Both the position numbers and the translations under genes were made by a program. Shown here piece by piece: positions 15,419 to 21,718 of a stretch of 64,000 bases of DNA. The notes under the pieces are model-generated. The model was not told the origin of the DNA. It was given only the letters and a program-made list of their open reading frames with translations, and did no database searches. The stretch covers positions 1 to 64,000 of IMG/VR virus record IMGVR_UViG_3300017987_000063; one strand, written 5' to 3'. Source of the stretch: a virus. How positions within the stretch are numbered: position 1 is the stretch's first letter; each line of letters starts with the position of its first letter.

Positions 15419-16478
15419 ATCGCTCTCCCTTTTCCTCGATAATAGTATCATAAGCCGACTGCAAATACTCGGCATTATCCACAAATAAATCCGGAATAGT
15501 GTTACCATGACTCCAGCCGCGATCCCCGTAACAATGCCGGTGAAATTCCGCATACCGGTAAGCCTGCGCGTCCACAAAAGTTGCGTTCTGGCAAACCTCC
15601 AAGAGCCTCCTCATTCGCTTTGGGCCGCTCGCGCCGAAAAACACCATCCGCACGGGATACCCAACCCTGTCGAAAAACCGCTCCAACAACTTCACCTCGC
15701 GCTCCAGTTGCTTTTCGTTCATGCGCCGGACTGTCTGCATGTTAAGAGAGACCACCGGGACGTTATTACCTCGCACCCAATCCGCGCACCTGTCCACATC
15801 TATCAACCGCACCCAGCCCACGTCCGGCACCACGTTTACCCCGCGCTGCTGCAGTTTTTCAAGGCTTTGGAAGCATCTTTTTAGATTAACAAGGCGGTCA
15901 AGAGGCGGATAATTATCATACATGCTGAAATTTATGGCAAATACGAAGTCAACTCCCTGATACCACGCAATTTTATCGTAAACCGCCTCAATATTCTCCA
16001 GCCACATATCCAGCACCCTGTCCTTCGTAGCAAAGTTCAGGCAAAGTTTGCTCTCCGCCGGTATGTTAAAGCGGGCTTTCAGGTCGCGCTCCCTGCCCCA
16101 TGACTGGTAACGCCAATAAAAAATGTGCTTGAGGGCGATGGTGTAGATAGGTTGATAAAGGTTATATGCGGTTCCATTAAGCTGCCAGATGAAAGGAGGC
16201 CAATCCTGCGGGCTTTCAGCGAAGCTCCACGGAGCCCATCGTTCGGTAAGGCGTAACGTGCCCAAGCCCTCCAGAACCTTATCCTTGTCGGGCCTGTCGC
16301 AGCACACGGCGCGACAATGATCACACTGACCGGTACACCACCGCGCATCGTCTTCAGGCCGCCAGCCGCCGCATATAGGGCGAATTTTACATGATAGGCA
16401 TCGAGCCGTTTTTTCAAGCTCTGCCGTAGAGAAGAAGTGCCTCTTATGCTTAGGCACCTTTGAAATATCAAAGCCCAT
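15369..16478 (-). CDS. Cys-rich protein with DUF4417-like domain
   Basis: A 369-residue protein. The first 65 residues hold about ten Cys (CLSCKIRPICGG, CTGQCDHCRAVCC), enough for one or two metal clusters. From about 120 the sequence resembles the DUF4417 barrel: FVFAINFSMYDNYPPLDRL, GVNVVPDVGWVRLIDVD, NVPVVSLNMQT, MVFFGASG. The alternating strands and helices suggest a TIM-like barrel; the enzyme activity of this family is not known. It is the first gene after its own promoter. Confidence 0.65.
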   Translation of the reverse strand: MGFDISKVPKHKRHFFSTAELEKTARCLSCKIRPICGGWRPEDDARWCTGQCDHCRAVCCDRPDKDKVLEGLGTLRLTERWAPWSFAESPQDWPPFIWQLNGTAYNLYQPIYTIALKHIFYWRYQSWGRERDLKARFNIPAESKLCLNFATKDRVLDMWLENIEAVYDKIAWYQGVDFVFAINFSMYDNYPPLDRLVNLKRCFQSLEKLQQRGVNVVPDVGWVRLIDVDRCADWVRGNNVPVVSLNMQTVRRMNEKQLEREVKLLERFFDRVGYPVRMVFFGASGPKRMRRLLEVCQNATFVDAQAYRYAEFHRHCYGDRGWSHGNTIPDLFVDNAEYLQSAYDTIIEEKGERYGDAAKLHAVAQAQAG

Positions 16479-16494
16479 CGGTGTGCCTTAACGG

Positions 16495-16525
16495 ATAATA
16501 TGACATACTTTGCGGGATGTGTCAA
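16495..16525 (-). promoter_or_regulatory. Sigma70 promoter upstream of the DUF4417-like gene
   Basis: TTGACA at one end and CATATT (17-base spacing) or TATTAT (19-base spacing) at the other, on the minus strand. The gene starts about 17 bases downstream. Confidence 0.72.
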
Positions 16526-16656
16526 TAGGAAAAATTTAGGCTCGCTGCATATTGTCTCCGCCATTGAACGTCTACTCCCCCTTGTGGGACACCGGCAGGC
16601 ATCGGGCCGCCCTTTCAAAGGGTAGCCCTAGCCACCGGTTTGTTTCGAGGCTTTTT
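16526..16656 (-). other. Gene-free stretch with nested hairpins
   Basis: No convincing gene. On the minus strand it holds the perfect inverted repeat CCCTTTGAAAGGG flanked by GGGC/GCCC-type arms and an outer CCGG pair, directly downstream of a tRNA-like gene. It may be a processed trailer or a small structured RNA. Confidence 0.4.
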
Positions 16657-16727
16657 GACAGGCAGAGGGAGTCGAACCCCCATCTTCGGCCCTCATAGCC
16701 GATGTCCTACCATTAGACGATACCTTC
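16657..16727 (-). tRNA. tRNA-like gene, noncanonical anticodon loop
   Basis: A canonical T-arm (loop TTCGACT between GGGGG and CCCTC), a D-arm with GTCT/GGAC stem and AATGGTA loop, and a 5-bp anticodon stem TCGGC/GCCGA are all present. The 7-base anticodon loop reads TATGAGG; in normal register this gives anticodon TGA but position 33 is A instead of T, and there is no long variable arm as expected for Ser. The acceptor stem has one mismatch and a G-T end pair. This is either a decayed tRNA or an unusual one. No CCA is encoded. Confidence 0.6.
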
Positions 16728-16763
16728 AGCCCTGCTCAATGGCAGACAATATATAGCGAACCT

Positions 16764-17354
16764 TCAATCGCTCCTTAAATTTTCATCAGGGTCTTCGTCC
16801 ATATCTTCCTCAAAATCAGCCGCGTCCTTGACGTTGACCCACATGGTACTATCGCTCTCCGGATAATGCAAGTAAAACCATATCAAGCCCTCACTGTGGC
16901 ATGCCACCCGTATCCTGCCGGGGGTTTCCTCCTGTACCCGAACCTCAGTAAAGCTGCCGGGATATTCGGTATACTTTTCGCCATTCTGGAGCGTTGTCTT
17001 GCAGAAGGTATCCCACATGCCCTGTATTTTGTGCCCTAAAAACTCCATAAGGCCGATGGTCTTATCGCCTTCATGCATGTTTTTAAGCCATAAATCCAGC
17101 GCGATTTTCGAGAAGGTGTCCACCGCGCCATCGTTCAGCTTAACCTCGGCTCCCGCGCTCGGAGCGATTCCGAGCGTTTTAAAATGCTCCCGTATGGCCG
17201 GTTCATAATACTCGAATTTCTGCCGGAGCATCCACTGGAGATATTGTATCTCGTCCGCCTCGGTCATGCTGGATATTTTCCGGCCTTTATACTTGCCGAA
17301 TGTCAGTTCCTTTTCGGTACTGCTGCTCTTTTTACTCACTGCGCTCAAATCCAT
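16764..17354 (-). CDS. Protein with DUF3820/ExoX-C-like N-terminal motif
   Basis: A 196-residue protein. Residues 17-50 read LTFGKYKGRKISSM and then IQYLQWMLRQKF, the signature of a small module found in DUF3820 proteins and at the C-terminus of ExoX-like exonucleases, thought to contact DNA. The remainder is beta-rich (EVRVQEETPGRIRVAC) and ends in a very acidic tail (EEDMDEDPDENL). It starts just beyond a hairpin repeat. Confidence 0.7.
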   Translation of the reverse strand: MDLSAVSKKSSSTEKELTFGKYKGRKISSMTEADEIQYLQWMLRQKFEYYEPAIREHFKTLGIAPSAGAEVKLNDGAVDTFSKIALDLWLKNMHEGDKTIGLMEFLGHKIQGMWDTFCKTTLQNGEKYTEYPGSFTEVRVQEETPGRIRVACHSEGLIWFYLHYPESDSTMWVNVKDAADFEEDMDEDPDENLRSD

Positions 17355-17365
17355 GCTCTATTACG

Positions 17366-17379
17366 CGCAATCACTTGCG
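17366..17379. repeat. 14-bp hairpin repeat, copy 3 of 9
   Basis: Minus strand CGCAAGTGATTGCG. It supplies the final Arg-Lys codons and TGA stop of the upstream zinc-finger gene and lies 12 bases before the next start. Confidence 0.88.
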
Positions 17380-17883
17380 TCTTATTGTCGGAGGAGGATC
17401 GTACCCCGCATCCCCGCTATTTTCAAGGCTCTGCTCGCCATCGGAAACTCCATCAGCATCTTCGATCACTTGACAATCCGTTACGCTGCCAGACTCTACT
17501 GCATCTCCCATCATGCCATCCTTGTATTGGCTGCCTTCCGGCAGTGGGTTCTCGTGGCCACCGGGCTCGCCCTTTATGTCCAGATATACCTTCGTTCCCC
17601 ACACCCTCAGCTTCTCATTATACTCACGCCGCTCCTGTTCTGTCTGGTCTATTTTTACGGATGCCGGATGCTGTACCGGCATAGACTCCCCTATGGCGGT
17701 CTCTATCGCGTCCAGTATAATGTTCGCGCAAGCCTCACACCACTGCCGCTTAACTCCCGCATAGGCATGAGGCCGCTCGGCTATAATGTAAAGGCGATAC
17801 CACCCTACCTTCAAGGGTCTATCGCCTTTACTAAACTCCGCACCGCACCGCTGGCATCTTAGGTATTCGGGTTCGTATGGCAT
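17371..17883 (-). CDS. Zinc-finger protein of unknown function
   Basis: A 170-residue protein. Cys pairs CQRCG near residue 9 and CEAC near residue 49 form a likely zinc site. The C-terminal half is acidic and low in complexity (VIEDADGVSDGEQSLENSG). Its stop codon is contributed by a hairpin repeat. It overlaps the VWA gene stop by one base. Confidence 0.7.
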   Translation of the reverse strand: MPYEPEYLRCQRCGAEFSKGDRPLKVGWYRLYIIAERPHAYAGVKRQWCEACANIILDAIETAIGESMPVQHPASVKIDQTEQERREYNEKLRVWGTKVYLDIKGEPGGHENPLPEGSQYKDGMMGDAVESGSVTDCQVIEDADGVSDGEQSLENSGDAGYDPPPTIRRK

Positions 17884-19901
17884 TATGCCGCCTTCGCTTT
17901 TTTACCCTTCAGCCCTTCGCCTTTAACCAGTATCCTCTCAAGCTGCCTTATAACCTCGCGGGGCAGGGCTTCAATGTCGTTCAGTAACACCCAGTCAGGG
18001 TAAAACGAGCTAACCGCGCTGCTGTTGATGCCGATGCCGATGGTATGGATACCGCTTTTATTTATCCGCTCAACGACCTCGCGCAGGTGGCTGTTTAACT
18101 TGTTATTGTCGCCTTCGCTTGCAGGGTATCCATCGCTCAACACTATCAAGACCTTCTTGGACTCTTTACGGGCAGCCAGCCTTCGCGCCGCTATCATAAC
18201 GCTCTCGCCATCCGTATTATTCGCCCCTGCTAACAGGAAGGCGAAGTTGCTTTTCTTCTCCCCGAAGGGCTTGGCGATGTAATGGTTGATTCGCTCACTG
18301 TAGCGGTTAAAAGGTTTCAAGGGGCTGTCCGCATCCTTGTAAACGTCGCCCTCCGGATTCTTGGCCTTGTATTCTTTTCTAACTTTGCTTATTTCGCGAT
18401 TCAAGTTCGCGTCGGCATGGCAGTCAAAGCCCGCGACCTCGTGGTCTATGTCCAGCCTTTCAAGGGCGATGCTTAAAGCCGCCGCCGCTTCCCTTGCGGT
18501 CTTTATTTTCCTGCCGCTCATCGAGCCGCTGCAGTCCACCAGAAGGCTCACCGCTACGTCGCGGGTCTCGCCCTGTATCTTCTTCTTAAACACCCTGCTA
18601 CTGGTTCCGGTCGCCACCCTGTAGAGCATCCTGCTGTCCAGCTTGCCGCGCTTCTGCTCAAATAACTCCTTAGCCCTTTCCTTAGCTATCAAAGCCCGCT
18701 CCAGCCTGTGAATCAAGGGGTTCACTACGGGCTTCACGCTGCGCCTTATAGTTTCATCGGTAATCTCCGCGCCGCGTCCCCTGTATTTCATGTTCTCGCT
18801 ATCCATGTCGCTTGCGCTTATTCCATTGAACACCTTGTCATATTTTGTGCTAAAAGGTATGTGGGTATTCTCACCCGCAAACTCGTTTATCCTTTTAACC
18901 TCTTCTTCAATGGCAGGGCTTAAAAGGTCTTCGATGCTCATAACCTTAATGCCGCTCACTCCGCCTTCGATACCACCGCCCGGTGTGGATGTTTCAGAAG
19001 GCTCATCGCCATCTTCGCGGCCCCTATCTTTCGGGCTTCCCTGTGGCTTTCCGCCCTTTCCTTCGCCAGCCTGTCCCTTTTCGCCCTGTCCCTGCTGGTC
19101 ATCGGCCTTGCCGCTGGCTTTTTCGCCGCCTTTTTCGCCCTGTTCGCCGCTGTCGCTGTTTTTATCGTCCTGTCCCTGTCCTTGTCCCTGTCCCTGTCCT
19201 TGCTGGCCGCTATCGGGCTTTCCTTCGCTTTTTCCAGTGCCTTTGCCCTGCTGCCCTTCACCGCCCTGCTGTCCAGCATTCTGCTGCGGGTTGGGGGCTT
19301 TGTTACCCTTCTCGTTCCAGTAAGCTATAATTTCCCGCGCCATCTTTAAAACGTCTCTGGTGCTGGTAAGGTCATGCTTCTTTTTCAGTATTTTAACAAG
19401 CCCTTCGTCCAGATACTTGGCCAGCGGGGTTCCCTTGTAATCGGCGGGGGTCGTAAAGCCATGAATCATTTTAAACACGCCCAAGCCTATCTTGGTGCCC
19501 ATGTCGCCTTTGGCGTTTACCGTAGCCTCAGCCTCCGGCAGGGTAATCTCAATGCTGCGCCTGATATTTTCTTCGCACCCTATCCGGTATTGGCTCATTA
19601 AATGGTCTACCCGCCAATCTTCAATTCCCCGTAAAAGCTCCTCTTCCATCGGGGTCTTGCACTCTTTGCTTATTAGGAAGGTCGGGTCGGTATACTTTAC
19701 ATGGCTGCATTCGTGGTCAATAAAGCCATCCATCAGCTTGGTCAACTTGGCCAGTTCCTCTTTGCCGATATTGGCTACTGGCGGAAGGTACATAATTTTA
19801 TCCACCAGATTGACCATCGGGCAGCCAGCCCTAAAGACTACCTTTAAGCCCATCTCCCTGCTCACTATCTTTGCTATTCTCTCTATGGCTGTCTCTAACA
19901 T
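17883..19901 (-). CDS. CobT-like VWA-domain protein
   Basis: A 672-residue protein. The N-terminal 190 residues include HECSHVKYTD, a metal-site-like motif in a helical domain. A low-complexity Gly/Gln/Lys/Glu linker spans about 205-310. The C-terminal domain is a von Willebrand factor A fold with MIDAS motif DCSGSMSGRK near 475 and the partner segments LAGANNTDGESV and VLIVLSDGYPASEGD. The architecture matches CobT-type subunits that work with a MoxR/CobS AAA ATPase, here two genes upstream. Such pairs act as chaperone-like remodelling machines; the phage substrate is unknown. Confidence 0.88.
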   Translation of the reverse strand: MLETAIERIAKIVSREMGLKVVFRAGCPMVNLVDKIMYLPPVANIGKEELAKLTKLMDGFIDHECSHVKYTDPTFLISKECKTPMEEELLRGIEDWRVDHLMSQYRIGCEENIRRSIEITLPEAEATVNAKGDMGTKIGLGVFKMIHGFTTPADYKGTPLAKYLDEGLVKILKKKHDLTSTRDVLKMAREIIAYWNEKGNKAPNPQQNAGQQGGEGQQGKGTGKSEGKPDSGQQGQGQGQGQGQDDKNSDSGEQGEKGGEKASGKADDQQGQGEKGQAGEGKGGKPQGSPKDRGREDGDEPSETSTPGGGIEGGVSGIKVMSIEDLLSPAIEEEVKRINEFAGENTHIPFSTKYDKVFNGISASDMDSENMKYRGRGAEITDETIRRSVKPVVNPLIHRLERALIAKERAKELFEQKRGKLDSRMLYRVATGTSSRVFKKKIQGETRDVAVSLLVDCSGSMSGRKIKTAREAAAALSIALERLDIDHEVAGFDCHADANLNREISKVRKEYKAKNPEGDVYKDADSPLKPFNRYSERINHYIAKPFGEKKSNFAFLLAGANNTDGESVMIAARRLAARKESKKVLIVLSDGYPASEGDNNKLNSHLREVVERINKSGIHTIGIGINSSAVSSFYPDWVLLNDIEALPREVIRQLERILVKGEGLKGKKAKAA

Positions 19902-19924
19902 TGTCTTATCCTGTCCTCCTTTCA

Positions 19925-19942
19925 GGGGGCTTATTCGCCCCC
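19925..19942 (-). promoter_or_regulatory. Leader hairpin downstream of a class A promoter
   Basis: GGGGGC and GCCCCC arms around a 6-base A/T-rich loop, placed between the promoter and the AAGGAGGACAGGA ribosome site of the VWA gene. Similar hairpins occur in three other leaders. Confidence 0.6.
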
Positions 19943-19952
19943 TTTGATTATT

Positions 19953-19980
19953 ATTATAGCATATATTCTTATAATGTCAA
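19953..19980 (-). promoter_or_regulatory. Extended -10 sigma70 promoter (class A)
   Basis: TTGACA, 16-base spacer ending ATATATGC, TATAAT on the minus strand. The TGA stop of the upstream gene lies within TTGACA. Confidence 0.92.
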
Positions 19981-20405
19981 GCGGTTTCGCCGACTTTTTT
20001 CGATTTTAACGCTTTTTTCAGCCCCTCAAGCTCCTGTTTTACTATTTCGGCCAGCTTAACAGGGGTCTCTTTAAACAGGTTCGCGTCCGGAGGCGGCATC
20101 TCGGCAGCCTTCGGTTCCGCCGGTACATGGGAAGGATCGGTTAAGCTGGCATAAGTCTCTTCCATCGCGGCCTTCCAGTTCTCCATCGTGGCTTCCCATC
20201 CCTTGCTTTTATGGTCGCGGACGATTTTTTTCGCAAGCTCCACCGCGTTCCATAATGTGTTCTTCTGGCCTTTTTTAAACTTGCGTCCCGCCCTGCCGCT
20301 CGCTTCGGGTTCGTGTGCGTACACCGTGAAGCTGGTGGTATCCAGCAGGATAATGCGTTCGCGCCCCTCGTCTTTTTTTATCAATTTCGCTAAAGTAACT
20401 TCCAT
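19977..20405 (-). CDS. Protein of unknown function between CobS-like and CobT-like genes
   Basis: A 142-residue protein, beta-strand N-terminus (IILLDTTSFTVYAHEP) and Lys-rich helical remainder (NAVELAKKIVRDHKSKG; LEGLKKALKSKKVG). AAGGAGGACAGGA precedes the ATG. It is cotranscribed with the AAA gene 13 bases upstream. It may be an adaptor for the AAA-VWA pair; no homology is evident. Confidence 0.75.
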   Translation of the reverse strand: MEVTLAKLIKKDEGRERIILLDTTSFTVYAHEPEASGRAGRKFKKGQKNTLWNAVELAKKIVRDHKSKGWEATMENWKAAMEETYASLTDPSHVPAEPKAAEMPPPDANLFKETPVKLAEIVKQELEGLKKALKSKKVGETA

Positions 20406-20418
20406 CGTCCTGTCCTCC

Positions 20419-21255
20419 TTATGCTGCTTTCCCGCCGATCCACCGCTGAATCACTCCAGCGACGACATCGCGGTCTTCTTTCGAGAGTTTGTTTAAAATG
20501 GTAACCTCAGCCGCGTTTTTCATATCCCCGTATCTCATTATTTTTTCCGCCCACTGTAAGCATTTGCGGGGACTGAAGGTCGTGGTAACCGCATCCTTAA
20601 AAAAGGCGTCCCGTATCTCCGCCGCGATGTTTACTATCATGTGGGCGATGCCGTTCGGGAGTTCGCTCACGCGGCTTTTCAGGATTTTAACCTCAAGCTC
20701 TTTTTCGGGGTAGCCGACTTGGTACACGAAGTCCCATCTGTCTAAAAACGCCTCGTTCATGGCGTTTGTGCCTTGATACAGGGTACGGTCTTCCATGTTA
20801 GCCCCGATGGTGTTGGCTGTGCCGAAGATTCTGAAGCCTTTTTCCCCGTACACGACCTCGCCGTTTTTTTCGCTCAATACCAGCCGTCCGCCCTCTTCCA
20901 GTAAGCCGTGCAGCACCGCCAGTATTTCGGGCTCCGCGAAGTCCACCTCGTCCATAATCAGCCAAGCTCCATTTTTAAGAGCCTGTACCGCTATGCCGTC
21001 AATCCATACGACCTCGCTGCCCTTTACAATCCATTGCCCTATCAGGTCGCTCACCGTGGTGTGGCCGTGCAGGTTCACCCTGCGAACCTCTTGGTTCCTG
21101 TGCGCGGCTATCTGCTCGATGGCCGATGTTTTGCCGACACCGCAGTGCCCTACCAGAAGGACGCGGTCGTTATGGTCAATCGCCTCCTCTAATAGGGGCA
21201 TCCATGTATGGTCTACATACCCCTCAATTTTTTCCGGTATCATATTGCCTTCCAT
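20419..21255 (-). CDS. CobS/MoxR-like AAA+ ATPase
   Basis: A 278-residue AAA+ protein. Walker A is GHCGVGKTSA near residues 36-45, Walker B is WLIMDEVDFAEP near 97-108, and sensor-type residues follow in IFGTANTIGAN. FLDRWDFVYQVGYP is the region after the arginine finger typical of CobS and MoxR proteins. A perfect AAAGGAGGACAGGA site precedes the ATG. It probably forms a ring that remodels a target together with the VWA protein encoded downstream. Confidence 0.92.
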   Translation of the reverse strand: MEGNMIPEKIEGYVDHTWMPLLEEAIDHNDRVLLVGHCGVGKTSAIEQIAAHRNQEVRRVNLHGHTTVSDLIGQWIVKGSEVVWIDGIAVQALKNGAWLIMDEVDFAEPEILAVLHGLLEEGGRLVLSEKNGEVVYGEKGFRIFGTANTIGANMEDRTLYQGTNAMNEAFLDRWDFVYQVGYPEKELEVKILKSRVSELPNGIAHMIVNIAAEIRDAFFKDAVTTTFSPRKCLQWAEKIMRYGDMKNAAEVTILNKLSKEDRDVVAGVIQRWIGGKAA

Positions 21256-21281
21256 GTCCTGTCCTCCTTTAAAATCGTATT

Positions 21282-21294
21282 GGGCTTATCGCCC
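21282..21294 (-). promoter_or_regulatory. Leader hairpin downstream of a class A promoter
   Basis: GGGC and GCCC arms around a 5-base loop (GATAA on the minus strand), between the promoter and the ribosome site of the AAA gene. Confidence 0.5.
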
Positions 21295-21305
21295 TCTTAT
21301 ATAAA

Positions 21306-21333
21306 ATAATAGCATATATTTTTAAATAGTCAA
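21306..21333 (-). promoter_or_regulatory. Extended -10 sigma70 promoter (class A)
   Basis: TTGACT, 16-base spacer with TATATGC, TATTAT on the minus strand; drives the AAA/VWA operon. Confidence 0.85.
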
Positions 21334-21366
21334 TACCCTTTCACGACTTTTTTCGCTTTTCTGCGA

Positions 21367-21663
21367 TTATTTTAAAGGAGCTTCCGCGTTATCTTGCGCC
21401 CATGTAGGGCATACCATTCCTTCTGGTATGCTTTTCGCCGCCTTAGCCGGAGAATGGCAGCCCGCGCAAGTAGGGGCTTCCTCTACTGGAATCACCATGT
21501 AAAGCCTTCCATCGGCTTTTATCCAGCCCTTGTCCAGCTTTTCCTTCACGACTATCCACGATGTGGCGGAAGGGTCTTTGGCAGCCGCTTTTTTAAAGGA
21601 ATTGCTTATCATATTAACCGCCTTCGCGCCCACCGCCACAATTATTACAATACACAGCACCAC
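21367..21663 (-). CDS. Membrane-anchored CxxCH (c-type heme motif) protein
   Basis: A 98-residue protein with a GTG start. The N-terminus is a hydrophobic anchor (VLCIVIIVAVGAKAV). The C-terminal part contains TCAGCHSPAKA, a CxxCH motif that binds heme covalently in c-type cytochromes when exported, followed by another Cys. No distal Met or His ligand is obvious. It overlaps a 30-residue reading frame at its start, and together they may be one frameshifted gene. CxxCH alone is weak evidence for a cytochrome. Confidence 0.6.
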   Translation of the reverse strand: MVLCIVIIVAVGAKAVNMISNSFKKAAAKDPSATSWIVVKEKLDKGWIKADGRLYMVIPVEEAPTCAGCHSPAKAAKSIPEGMVCPTWAQDNAEAPLK

Positions 21664-21706
21664 TTACCACCATCCTCAGCTTATCATCGAGCTTATCATC
21701 GTTCAC
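21614..21706 (-). CDS. Short reading frame overlapping the CxxCH gene, possible frameshifted N-terminus
   Basis: Thirty codons starting GTG behind AAAGGAG, reading MNDDKLDDKLRMVVSG. The charged start would fit naturally in front of the hydrophobic anchor of the overlapping CxxCH protein, which lies in another frame. It may be the true N-terminus separated by a frameshift near a GTGGT repeat, or a leader peptide for coupling. Confidence 0.35.
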   Translation of the reverse strand: MNDDKLDDKLRMVVSGAVYCNNCGGGREGG

Positions 21707-21718
21707 GGTCGTTCTCCT

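Noticed and set aside
19085-19290. Short tandem DNA repeats
   Set aside because: They encode the repetitive Gly-Gln/Gly-Glu linker of the VWA protein; no CRISPR-like spacer structure.
18790-19330. Pro/Cys/Ser-rich plus-strand frame and a Lys/Arg-rich alternative minus frame
   Set aside because: Both are shadows of the low-complexity Gly/Gln/Lys linker of the VWA protein.
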